A DNA stretch of 64,000 nucleotides, taken from assembly GCA_025890175.1 (NCBI GenBank), contig JANPYM010000006.1, forward strand, positions 838,376 to 902,375, written 5' to 3'. Every line of letters starts with the position of its first letter. The first letter of the stretch is position 1. The stretch is from Ciborinia camelliae. Its lineage: Eukaryota > Ascomycota > Leotiomycetes > Helotiales > Sclerotiniaceae. Of this stretch, positions 25,972 through 37,179 are shown in pieces. The position numbers and the translations under genes were made by a program. The notes beneath the pieces were generated by a model. That model was not told the origin of the DNA and searched no databases. It was given only the letters and a program-made list of their open reading frames with translations.

Positions 25972-27523
25972 TTACAAAACCAAGATAAAAGCCAACAGAC
26001 GATTTCCCCAGCCATTCCCCATCTTCGCATACATAACCGACGCGAAGAGCGGGAACGCAAAGCCCGTCACGCTGCGCAACGCATTTAGAGTCGAGATTGC
26101 CGATGCCGCATAGCGTGGATATGTATCAATCGTATACGTTTGAATGCCCTGAATGCACATCACGGCGCCGGCGCAAAACATGGCGATCCCGATATTGGGC
26201 GCTATCCAATGGGTGTGAAAATGGCCGGTCCAGCCGTAGATGAAGAAGCCGACGGGGAGGAGAATGGAACCGGGAATCATGAGGGCGATGCGATATTCGA
26301 AGATACCGGAAGGTTGGTCACCTTTGAGTTTTTGGTAGATCCAGTTGTTGAAGGGACCGCCGACTTTGGAGGTGAGGTTAGTGGGCTTGCTTGCATGTTG
26401 CTATTGTTTGAACGAGAGAAGGAAGAGTGGAAAAATGACGGACCTTGAGCACCTAGGGTAAATCCGACGCCGGTGGCAATGTAATTCAAACTTCCAGTTC
26501 CAACTGACTGGTGATAGGTATTTTGCCAGAGTAAAGGAAAGGTGAAAAGAACCAGAAACATTATACCATGTAACACGGCCCTGTAAACAGCAAGAATTTG
26601 TATGATGGTCTGGGTACTCATTTTGACTGGTCGGATCAAGTTCATCTTCAACAACTGCCATAAAGATCTATCGGACTCATCAAACGCAGTCCGCAGGTTA
26701 AGATTCCCCGTTTCTTTTCGTAGACGTTTTGCTTTCTTGGAGAGAATACTAGGAGGGTGTGTCTCGGCAAGAAAACAAATGGCGAGGATCTCAAAACATG
26801 CACTAGCAATCGAAACAGCCCAGAATATCCACCGCCACGATGCATCTTCGGTGATATAGCCACCGATAATGGAACCAATTGCCGGTCCCAGGAGTGGCCC
26901 GGCGGCATATATCGCCAGTGCATGTCCACGCTGTTCGGGTGTCCACAGATCACTCATGAGCCCGCCTCCGATGGCTAGAGGAGCCGCACCACCAAATCTA
27001 GTCAGGAGGCGAAAAGCAGTGAGCTCGCACATTCCGCGAGAATCCACATACTGTATTCCAGAGGATATAGAAAACATTTCCAAAGATCAAGACGGGTAAT
27101 CGGCCATACATTTCCGAGACAGGACTGAGGAGCAATGGACCAAAGCCCAGACCAAGAAGGAAGATAGATGATACCAAATCAATCTTGAATAAATCTTCCG
27201 TGTGAAGGGAGGAAGCAATAGCTTTGGTTGCGGGCGATATCATGGTACCTGTTAATGGAGATAAAAAGGCAAAACATCAAACTATGAGAGTCATCCTCCA
27301 TTTTCGACTTGTGGCCCAATTCTTGGGATTTTGGGGGTCTGTAGGCCCATCCCAACTCACCTATGTGCTACATGTGAACTTCAATCTCGAATTTGAGTGT
27401 TGCGAGAATGCTTACTATGTTGGGATCTTCTTCGGTTGGCTCCTCGCTTGTGACGGTAGTTGGCAAAGCAGGTGTGGTCTCTCCTCGTATTTCAATTCCT
27501 TTCTCTGGGTCCAAGGAAGCCAT
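25972..27523 (-). pseudogene. Disabled MFS drug:H+ antiporter (DHA1-type)
   Basis: Remnant of a 12-helix major facilitator. Exon 1 (27416..27523, MASLDPEKGIEIRGETTP) splices cleanly to exon 2 from 27360 (SWDGPTDPQNPKNWATSRKW), a typical DHA1 start. The TM1 codons then contain an in-frame TGA at 27277-27279, between MTLIV and CFAFLSPLTG. The frame continues through SPVSEMYGRLPVL (motif A) until about 27020-27030, where it must shift, as if 2 bp were lost, to pick up ELTAFRLLTRFGGAAPLAIGGG. TM5-TM10 are well preserved. A small intron-like gap sits at about 26390-26450 with no strong splice pair. The last frame stops at 25972 inside TM12. Each lesion could be a sequencing error, but three together point to a decayed gene. 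Confidence 0.8.
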
Positions 27524-28168
27524 ATCTTAAGATGGAATTTTGTGAAGACAAATCTAGTTGCAAACTAAACAACAAGAAATTCTAGATAGGGATAGGGATA
27601 GGTTGGACAAGAACTGCGTTCAAGCAGTTGTCAGCGAAAAAAAGAGATATGACCATAAAGTACCTATGTTGGTGGCGAGCAAGATATATGCAGATAGAGC
27701 ATAGCCAGTTAACAGAGATCAAATAGTAGAGATACTCGAAGCCCATTGTTTATCAAATAAAAAATAACAGTTGGTACCATTCCCTTGGGTCAGTCGATAT
27801 ATTGGACTGTGTCGTTATATTCAATTGTGTGTTTGATCCAATATCACGAATTGGTTTTTGCATGTGATTGCACTCAAATCAGGACCGGCGACTTGTTTGG
27901 CATGAGTTGCTACAGAATCCATGTTTGATGTTGATGGGCAATGGGTTTTGCAAGGTAATCTCTTACATACTTATCATATAATGTAACCCAACAGTAGATA
28001 AGAAAGACCAACAGTTGGATCATTGAACTTCGGTACCAATTTAGGAAGTCCATAAAACCGCATATGTATAGGTAATGTTCCATCGCCTACCTTCCTAGCT
28101 TCCATTTGATGTGACTACAAAACCTCACATTTAGGAATCCCAAATCATTCAAACCCCCCATCATCATC
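27524..28168. promoter_or_regulatory. Divergent spacer, MFS pseudogene / GNAT
   Basis: About 645 bp between the two start codons. No coding sequence and no assigned sites. Confidence 0.45.
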
Positions 28169-28952
28169 ATGCCATTCCAACTTTTAGATGTCAATCCATC
28201 CACCGATTTCCCCGAGCTTATCGAATGCGAATGGACATCCTACGAGAACCCACCCCAAAGTTTCTTCCGACTATTCTGTCCGATCATCGGATCCAGAGCC
28301 ACCGCCCGAGCGGATTCCTTGCAAGAATGCACCGCGCGACAATTAGAATGGCACGAATCGGACCCGACGAGCTACTGGCAAAAAGTCATCGATACGGAAT
28401 CGGGGAAGATAGTGGGAGCGGCATTGTGGAAGATTTGTCCGACCAATCCGTTTGAGCATGAGGAGGATCATTCTGAAGCATATTGGTTCCCGGAAGGAGG
28501 ACAGAGGGATTTCGTCACCAGGTCGTTACAGCGCTTCGATGCTCCGCGCGAAAAGTTGGCCCCGAGATCACAAGTTTGTAATAAATCCCCTCCCTTCCCT
28601 CGCCCTAGGCAAATGAATTTCCATCAACCGCAAAAAAAAAAAAAAACGCTAACAAAAACAATCCCAAGATCTAAACATCATCTACACGCATCCCTCCTAT
28701 CGGCGACGAGGGATAGCCAGCATGATGATGGAATGGGGCAAGCAGAAGGCCGACGAGATGGGGGTAGAGATGTGGCTCGACGCAACGGTATACGGCGTGC
28801 CCGTGTACAAGAAGCACGGGTTCTCGGTGGTGAACGAGAATAATTTGGTGCCAGAGCCCGTGGGTGAGCCGGATGAAGAGTGGAAAAAGATTGAAAAAGA
28901 GTTGGGTCCCATGTCCATGTGGCAGATGGTTAGGAATGTGCCTTCTTCGTGA
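28169..28952 (+). CDS. GNAT-family N-acetyltransferase
   Basis: Predicted acetyl-CoA-dependent N-acetyltransferase; substrate unknown. Exons 28169..28577 and 28669..28952, 693 nt, 230 residues. The N-terminal half has the usual fungal start (MPFQLLDVNPSTDF then ECEWTSYENPPQSFFRLF). Strand beta-4 follows the splice (VYLNIIYTHPSY), then the acetyl-CoA pyrophosphate loop RRRGIASMMMEWG, and EMWLDATVYGVPVYKKHGF as the late motif B region. I chose the donor GTAATA at 28578 because it yields VYLNIIYTHP in frame; the nearby GTTTGT donor breaks the frame. A 16-A run sits inside the intron near 28632-28646. Similar genes sit in secondary-metabolism or detoxification settings, but nothing here fixes the role. 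Confidence 0.85.
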
Positions 28953-31640
28953 GAAGCAGGTGCGGGGTGGTTTTATTTATATGGAATTTCAGTAGGGTCT
29001 TTGAATATTTATCAAGGGTTTCCGAGTAGGAAGACGAGACCGAAATCATCTTGATTTTGTTGTGATATGATCGATTTACATGATTCAAGGTTATGGGCGA
29101 ACAACTAAGTTTAGACAATGAGTAATAAGACCTAGATTTGAGGTCTTGGGAAAAAACAATACATTGTGTAATTGTATATCATTCTGCCCAACATTGTCTA
29201 ACCATGGAATTTTCATTACAGTTGGATGGATGATTTACCTGTCTCTCTTTCAAAAACTACTTGGAAAGGATTCAAGACAATGATTTCAGGTTTTAAGCAA
29301 TTCAATTTCCAAAACCATGAAATTCTATGCAAGTATAAGTGCAGGACAGAGTTTCTTCACACATACATAATTCTGCTATCCGAATGCATGTCAGATTCCA
29401 TGAAGCAGACCAAAAAAAGACCACCATCTAGTAACTCCAAGCTCCAAGAAAGGTCTACAAAAGAAGGTGGAGCTCAATTGATTTGAATATCTACAACCAA
29501 ACAGAAAACTGCCAGAAACCTACCTGTACAGGGAGGAATCCTCTCATAACGTACATACATTTATTTATGTACACTGGTACATATTCCAGCTGCAAATACA
29601 CCTGTAAGTAAGAAGAATGAACTCAACAAACAAACCCCCCAAAAAACAGCATCCGACTTAGACACCCCTCTCGTTCATACAAGCTGAAGATGGAGATAAT
29701 AGATAGGTACCCATATATGATATCTCTCCATATCTCTTTATATCTCTCCATATCTCTCCATATCTCTTTATATCTTTTCATATCTTTTCATATCTTTTTA
29801 TATTTTTTTATATCTCTCTATATCTCTTCATATCTTTTTATATTTTTTTATATTTCTTTATATCTCTTTATATCTCTTTATATCTCTTCATATCTTTTCA
29901 TATCTCTTTATATCTTTTCATATCTTTTCATATCTTTCCATATCTCTTTATATCTCTCTATACCTCTCCAACATTAAATATTACAATCAACTGAAACCAG
30001 ACTTCCCTGATATTTCCCTATGCGTTTTTATTCAAAAGTGGATAAAGAATCATAAGATACATAGGTACGACCTACACCACTTGGGTAGAAATAAAAACAA
30101 AAACAAACCAAGCCAAACTACTGCTATCTGCAGTACAGTACAGTGCAGCGCAGCGCAGTGTGCATGCAGCGGCTTGGGCTTTTGAGATTAGCATTACCTG
30201 GCTAGCCCTGGTTCAAATAATGATAAAGGGGTGGTAATGGTTACGCCACTCTCCTATCATTTGGTTAGGCTTGCAGATAAGGCGGTTTTTGGGCTTGGGG
30301 TTGAGACATCCATCCTTTATCCATAACCTTACCGGTCGGTGTATTAATGAATGAATGAATGAATGTATGAATGTATGTATGGTGCATGCATGCATTTGAT
30401 GAAAATTCTGTTATTGATGGATGTTGATATGTTTTGTAGATCAAGAATGTGAATGAAAATCTTTCCTCTTCTTCTTCTTCTGTTGGTGTTGGGTAGGTTA
30501 CCTATGTTGTTTGAAGACTGTCATATTTGCATGGCTGTAACTCCGTACATATTGCCATACATATGAGAGATTGATAGACAATGGGGTAAAGAGCGTTGAG
30601 AATTGGAGCATTGAGAATTGGAGCATTGATACATGGGAAATTCCAAAGTGGCAGAGTGGCGATGATAAGACAAGGATTTGGGATTTTTCCATGCGGGTGG
30701 TCAAAAATGGATCTGGAGGTCCAGTGGTCAGTATCCATTTGTTTATATTGATGGATCCATTTCATCTCCATCACAACGCATCTTGGTGGAACTCACACCT
30801 AATCTACCTATCCACTGTCCAGCTATCTATCATCGAGAAAGAAGTTTGTGAAGTTGGAGAATCAAGATTTGATATCAAAGACTAGGAGTAACTGGTTAAT
30901 GAGGAAGGCAAAAAGGAGAGTACGTGGCAGCTTGTGAGATCAAGCTTATGTTTGTAATGGTTAATATGATATTGAATGATGAGTTAATATTGGACAGTAC
31001 TGTCTTATCTTCTTTGACAAATGGTATATCTGGACTCTGGTGTTTTTATACTTCTCTTATGTTTGGATTTTTGAATGAGATGAAGGGGGATGAGGGGATG
31101 AGGGGTAACTGATGACTGATGACTAATGACTAATGACTAATGAGTGTACCGTACTGTGATTTCCTTTCTCTCCCTTTCGTCTTATATCTAATATATCTAA
31201 TAAATCTTCAAACTACCCGTGGACTTCACTGTTTCCTGTCTTGTGTTCTTAACTCTTTGATTATTTTGATATTTTGCCTGTACAGTAGTATTTTATCTTT
31301 TTGTTTCATTTTTACCGCCAGCAAATTCCCTGTACATAAATTAATTTCCCATCCACCCACCCACTCTACACTCTACGGAGTATAACCCATTTTCCCCTCC
31401 CCCAGCATTTTGTCCATCTTTTTTTAACCGACTGGTTGGCTGATTGACTGGCTGTACTGTCATAGCTCCACTAACCTTGTCAGCTTTCATTTATTCCGAC
31501 AACTTTCCAAATCCTACCTCCTCCTACTTTTTTCCATATACATCAACTCTACACAGGTACTTTGTAGAGATTTGGTACATTGTCAGAATATTTAGGACTT
31601 CCTTTTTTATCCATTAATACAGTCCTACTATATTCAGACA
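28953..31640. other. Intergenic region with a pyrimidine-rich minisatellite
   Basis: About 2.7 kb. The main feature is the 10-bp minisatellite at 29719-29970. Smaller repeats are (GAATGAAT)n near 30347-30366 and TGACTAA copies near 31108-31142. A TACGGAGTA motif lies at 31374-31382. Open frames of about 100 codons here (for example 30571-30885) resemble nothing known. Confidence 0.6.
29719..29970. repeat. 10-bp minisatellite, TATCTCTCCA / TATCTCTTTA units
   Basis: About 25 head-to-tail 10-bp units. Each begins TAT and varies mostly as TATCTCTTTA, TATCTCTCCA or TATCTTTTCA. The strand asymmetry is strong (pyrimidine-rich on the plus strand). Its frame reads as repeated Ile/Ser/Leu/Tyr, but there is no reason to think it is translated. 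Confidence 0.9.
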
Positions 31641-34032
31641 ATGGCTTCCCAAGGAGAAGACGTTTATGCAACGGTGAGTGAACTTCTTATACCTAGAAAG
31701 ATGGGATGAACTGATGATTTTGGTGATAGCTTCTTTTGACCGATACCTACCTTCCAGGTATATTTTATGACTCCAAATTCATCTGAAATAATCAACTAAC
31801 ACTTCTTCTAAGGTGTTCTTGTATTGGCACATTCTTTACGAGATGCTGGAACTACCAAGAAGATCGCAGTGCTTGTCACTACTGATTCGGTGACTTCTGA
31901 GAGTATGGCTGAACTTGAGGTGAATTTCTCTTTCCGACCATCCTTAACCTATTCTAATACAAATTTGTAGAGAAACTTTGACTTTGTTATTCCTGTCGAC
32001 AGAGTTGTCAATCAGACACCAGCCAACCTTGACCTTATGGGCAGACCTGACCTTCATTCTACCTTTACCAAAATTACACTATGGAAACAAACACAATTCC
32101 GAAGAATAGTTTACATGGATGCAGATATGGTTGCTCTTCGCGCACCAGATGAGTTGTTCGCCTTACCAGACCCATTCTCCGCTGCACCAGATATTGGATG
32201 GCCAGATATTTTCAACACTGGTCTCATGGTTCTTGATCCAAATATGGGTGATTACTATGCTTTGGAGGCAATGGCACACAGAGGAATCTCTTTTGATGGA
32301 GCTGACCAAGGTTTACTCAACATGCATTTCAAGAATACTTATAACCGTTTGAGCTTTACTTACAACGTCACTCCATCTGCTCATTACCAGTATCTCCCAG
32401 CATTTCAACATTTCCAATCTAGTATTAGTGCCGCACACTTCATCGGAACGGATAAACCATGGAAGGTCGGAAGACAAGCAAGCATTGGAGCCACTCCTTA
32501 CCACCAGATGACCGGAAGATGGTGGGCAGTTTATGACAAACATTACAAGCAACCTGTAAGCTTGATTCCTTCAGCCACGGAGGAAGCTAATGTTTCTCAG
32601 TTGGATAATGGAAACTCCAAAGGAGAAGCCCCTCTTATCATACAATACCTTGTTTTTGGAGAATTCCAGCCCAAGACCCAGGAGGACCAGTCCCAAGGAG
32701 CCCAGTGTGAGACATTTCAAGATATTCCTGCCATTGATGATGATGTTACTATTACAGCAGAGGAGCCAATCCATGAGATTACAGAACCCCCCTTGGAAAA
32801 AGAAGAAGAAGCTTATGATCCCCCAGTACAGGCAAAATTGGACCAATCTCGGAACCGGACAGTCTCATATTCTCCATGGGATGCAAGCAAGTAAGTTTTC
32901 TTATTGAACGTGTAAGGACCATCTAACGTTTTATAGAGCACCACCACCACAAAATTCAAGACCCGAAGCCTCGAATTTCCCTGCTACCCATTATGAGATG
33001 TCCAATGATGCTACTCCATTCCGAGCACCGAGCCGTTACCCCGATCCTCCCAGTAACATGTACTACGAAGTACCAAAAACTCCAAAATACCAAAGACCAC
33101 CACCATTATTTCCATGGGAGGCCAACCCACCAACACCCTCAAGAGTATTCCCTGAAGATAGTTATGATGACACAACAGTACCAGAAACACCCGTCGCCGG
33201 TTCGGTAGTCGCAACGACCGAGGATGAAAGAAGCATGCCTGCTACTCCTACGACCCCAACCATGCCAGTATCTGCCGATCCATGGCAAAGTTTTGCTAGA
33301 GCAAACGCGTGGGATGAGGTTCCTGAAATTGAACGATATATTGGAAACATGACAAAGAATCGTAAAGGCAACATCCAAGTCCTACAAGGATACGGCTCAG
33401 GTATATCACAGATTTCCAGCCCCGGAGGAATTAGGCGTAGTATGAAGCTCACAGACTTTCCAACAGAGCTTGAACGGCCTAGTTTACCAGTGACCCCAGC
33501 ACCAGTTAGAACGCAACCTAGTTTCTGGGGTGAAGAGAGAGATGGACAAGGTGCATTACCTCCTGCGGAAGGAGTGCCAGCACAACAAGATTGGGTAAGC
33601 CTCTTTGATGAATTCAATGGAACTTTTGATGCCTTCAGAAGTCTCTTTGAAGATCCCAAGAGACTATCCATTGGTCCCCGTTCCAGCACCCTGTTTTACG
33701 ATCTTAAAAAGCTTTTGAATCTTTTCAATAGGCTATTGGATGATCTTAAAAGATTCTCACTGACACCCGGACAGGACCCAGCAGCGCAACTTGAAATGCT
33801 TGCTAGGCGTCAGTCGGATGTTCTAGCCAATAAATTGGACTTGACAACTCGCGAAATGCCTTCGAGGCCACTTCCTTATGGATCCGAACCCATCAACCAA
33901 GGACCAGGTGGAGCTATTGAGGAACCTTCCTACCATGGACCAGGAGCGGCCTGGGAGAAGAATGAGAGCTACTCCACAAGAGAGACTCCTTTACCTCCAA
34001 GTGAAGAAGAGAAAGATGTTTTGGAGACTTAG
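31641..34032 (+). CDS. Glycogenin (self-glucosylating glycogen primer)
   Basis: GT8-family glycogenin, which glucosylates its own tyrosine from UDP-glucose to prime glycogen synthesis. Exons 31641..31673, 31730..31757, 31813..31919, 31971..32890, 32937..34032, 2184 nt, 727 residues. The catalytic domain (about residues 1-265) shows YATLLLTDTYLPGVLVLAHS, the metal-binding DxD in VYMDADMVAL, NTGLMVLDPN, GADQGLLN, and HFIGTDKPW. The acceptor tyrosine likely lies in YQYLPAF. A long disordered Pro/Ser/Thr-rich tail follows, as in other filamentous fungi. It includes AWDEVPEIERYI, resembling the C-terminal glycogen-synthase-binding motif, and helical repeats around LFEDPKRLSI, LFYDLKKLLN and LDDLKRFSL. 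The first two coding exons are 33 and 28 nt. No signal peptide; cytosolic. Confidence 0.95.
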
Positions 34033-35567
34033 AGAATCGGGCCCTAATGAAATTTGCACATTATGTATCCATGTAGATGGACGTTAATTTGTTTTTACAC
34101 CCTTTCCGCTATATTTGATTTTCATTTCTCGTCAAGAATTCGCAAAGGGCATTGTACCAAGAGCCTTTTTAGTCTATAATTGCTTTCTGTGGTTAGCTTT
34201 CTCCTTCATTTACTTGTAAATAGAAAGTTCACAAGTCACATATATCTATTTTGATGAAGGGATGAATGAGATTGCTTTAGGGGTTAATTTGTTTTTGCCG
34301 GAGTGAGAGGAGATGGCAGGAGTAAGATGAGAAGGTGTGAAGTTGATGGGGGTGCGTGTGAATGAATAGCGGGTGCTACATATTTTTCGAGTTGATGAAT
34401 AAAGACTTGATGGATGGATGGATGGGTGGGTGATGGGTGATGGGGATGAGGGGTGAGAATCAGAAATGAACATAATAATGATCGCGAGGGAGTAAGGGGG
34501 GGAGGTGGAAGGGGGAAAGGAGGAATGTAATTACGCAGTGGAAAAAAAGGAAAAAGGAAAAAGTCTAGTCTACTCTTCTTTCCTATTCCCATTCTATTCT
34601 AGTCTATTCGGATACCCTCCTTGGGAAATTCGGTTAATAAATACTATGAATACTAGGAATACTATGATATGATATGATATGATATGATACTACCTATGAT
34701 AGCTATGCATGCATGTTTTTGCTCGGTAGATGGATGGGTGGATGGGTGGATGGGTGGATGGGTGGATGGATGGATGGGATTTGTACTTGGTTCTTGTGCT
34801 TGGCTCTTCTTGTGTGTGTGTGTGTGTGAGATAGATGTGAGAGGAATGATATATGTTATAGGTATGATACGATGCGATATAAGGTGTGATGATGAGGTAG
34901 GTATTTATCACCATCACCATCACCATCACCATCACCATCACCATCATCTACTTTACCTACTTTACCTACTTTACCTACTTTACCTACTTTACCTACTTTA
35001 CCTACTTTACCTACTTTACCTACTTTACCTACTTTACCTACTTTACCTACTCTCTCTCCCATCATTCTCCCCCATCATTTTCTCCCATCGTTCTCTCCCA
35101 TCGTTCTCTCCCATCATTTGGGATATACCTCCCTACCTACCTACCCACCTACCTCCCTACCTACTATAATATCCATCATACCCAGACAAGGTACCTACCT
35201 ACCTATATTGAGCGAGATTCTTGGGTTGCCCGTGTTGTCTTTTCTCGTCTTTTTTTGTCTCGTTAGGCGTTATCATATCATATCAGATCGTAACTATCAT
35301 ATCTATCATATTGTATCACATCATCCTACTGTATATTAATAATTGTTTACTGTATATTTGTTTCAACATATCATATCAAATCCATGGATATCATATCATA
35401 TCATTTCATTTCATCTCTCATAATTCATTTCACCACACCCACTGGCACTGGCACTGGCACTGACACTAGCACTAGCACCGACAACATACCTACCTAGGTA
35501 GGTAGTCCACATTCACCCCCCACCTTAATTTTCATCACCACTCATTTGACTTATCTGACTCAACCTT
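34033..35567. other. Convergent spacer rich in simple repeats
   Basis: Lies between the stops of glycogenin and the M18 peptidase. It holds GATGGATGGGTG tracts (34408-34440 and 34730-34770), GATAT repeats (34670-34690), the CACCAT and TTTACCTAC arrays, and a perfect 18-bp palindrome TACCTACCTAGGTAGGTA at 35487-35504. Its long open frames are repeat translations. Confidence 0.7.
34908..35050. repeat. Adjacent minisatellites: (CACCAT)n then (CTACTTTAC)n
   Basis: A hexamer array CACCAT (about 34908-34947) passes directly into about eleven perfect 9-bp units of CTACTTTAC (about 34948-35049). Neighbouring CCCATCRTTCTCTC copies follow to 35120. Both arrays have lengths divisible by three and so create spurious open frames (His-rich and Leu-Leu-Tyr). 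Confidence 0.92.
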
Positions 35568-37179
35568 TCAATCCACCAAAATCTTCCCCTCCAACTCCGA
35601 AAAATGATTAAAGAAACTCTCAAACAACCTCACCGCATGCTCGACATCAAAAGCGCCCCCACACTCCCGAATACTATGCATACTCAACATGGGATTACCC
35701 AAATCCAACGTGCGGGTTCCCAACGCCGCGCTCAACATCGGTCCGATGGTACTGCCACAACTGCTATCATTTCGGACGACGAAGAGTTGAAGCGGGACGC
35801 CATTCTTTCCATTGGGGGAATCGGCGCTGGGTTTGGCCTTGCGGGCTACCTCTTGGAGGAGCACGATGCCGGGGGAATTCGTGGCGTAGCGTTGATTCGC
35901 GTTGATTTTGATGACGGTTCCTTTGTTCATCTCGGGACGGTGGTCTTGTTCGTATTTTTGGGCGTAGTTGGGGTGGATGGAGTGGGCCATGTCGGCTGAG
36001 ATGAGGAAGGAGGATGCGAGGGTTTGTTCGTAGGCCGTGGCGATTTCGACGTCGGATCCGCGAGGGACCATGTCGTAGGAAGATACTGAGCCGGGGGCTG
36101 CGGTGGAGGAGGGGATCACGGATAGACGTCTCAGAACGGCGGGGAGGAGGTTAGAGGCGGCTCCGTGGGCGGATGTACTGCCAATTTCTTCGTGGTCGAA
36201 ACAGGTGATTAATCTGATGGATGATTCATCATCTAAAGCCGCGGAATCCTTTACGGATTCAATAAGTCCCTCGACACTACAGTATGTCATACCCAAATTG
36301 TCCAATCTGCCCGAATAGATGAGTTCATTGTTCAACCCACCCAGACAAGCTTTTTGTGTATCGTATAAGATCATTTCAAAGTCAACGATATCATCAATAC
36401 CAACCCCAGCATTCTTTGCAATGAGTTCCACAATGTATGGATGATGTCGAGTGGTCATGACTTGCAAGGGTTGATATTCCTCCGACTCCTTATTATCCTC
36501 CGTGGGAGTGGCCCCGTTCTCACTCGCCCCTGTACGATTCAACTCGGCGGCCACAAGACCGGCAATGGGGAATAATTCCGTCTCTTTATTCGGGTCGAAA
36601 TTTGTGGCACGATGGAGATGGATCGCCAAAGTGGGGATGCGGAGGATTGGTCGATCGATCTTCACAAGCTTTTGGACAAAATTGCCATCTCCATCCTTCA
36701 CCATCGCTCGACCAGCGATACTCAAATCTCTATCGAACCAAGAAGTCCAAATGCCGCCCCCATATGTCTCCACACCCACTTGTATGAACCCAGAAGCTTG
36801 TTTCTTGGAGACCGGCTTGATACGTAGGGTAGGTGAATCGGTATGAGCACCAATCATAGCAATTGGGTTACCGGCCTTCCATTTCTTGCCGATGGCGAAA
36901 GCGACGATCGAGGAAGCATTTCGTGTGAGATAATACTTTCCTCCGGGTTGGAGACTGGTCGACCAGTTATCTCGTTCTTTAATCTCTGTGAAGCCCGCTT
37001 TGGAAAGTCGTTGAATGGCGGAATGGACTGCATGGTAGGCTAAATAAGATGTTAGGGATAAGGGCAGAGATAATAGCTAGGTAGGTAGGTAGCTATTACT
37101 TACGGCCAGGTGAAGCATTGAGGAAATCGAGAAAGTCGTGTGCTTTTGCCTCAGCCGTCGATAGATTTTGGGTTGACAT
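35568..37179 (-). CDS. APE4: Aspartyl aminopeptidase, peptidase family M18
   Basis: Zinc aminopeptidase removing N-terminal Asp or Glu (cytosolic DNPEP / yeast Yhr113w-Ape4 type). Exons complement(35568..37039, 37104..37179), 1548 nt, 515 residues. The start MSTQNLSTAEAKAHDFLDF is preferred over an upstream in-frame ATG at 37314 because family members begin at this point. Metal and catalytic positions are visible: His in GAHTDSPTLRI, Asp in YSGRLDNLGM, the Glu pair in CFDHEEIGS, Asp in SADMAHSIHP, and His near the end in LSMHSIREC. NDSSCGSTIGPMLS is also family-typical. There is no vacuolar propeptide, so a cytosolic enzyme is more likely than aminopeptidase I. The gene converges with glycogenin. 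Confidence 0.94.

Noticed and set aside
27224..27523. A 34-bp intron (GTTTGA...AACAG) that would remove the TGA in the MFS gene
   Set aside because: It is shorter than credible fungal introns and would delete the TM1 codons that are otherwise well conserved.
29690..29977. 95-codon open frame rich in Ile, Ser, Leu and Tyr
   Set aside because: It only translates the 10-bp TATCTCTTTA minisatellite.
34684..35169. 161-codon open frame with His and Leu-Leu-Tyr runs
   Set aside because: It is the translation of CACCAT and CTACTTTAC arrays, whose periods are multiples of three, with no conserved part.
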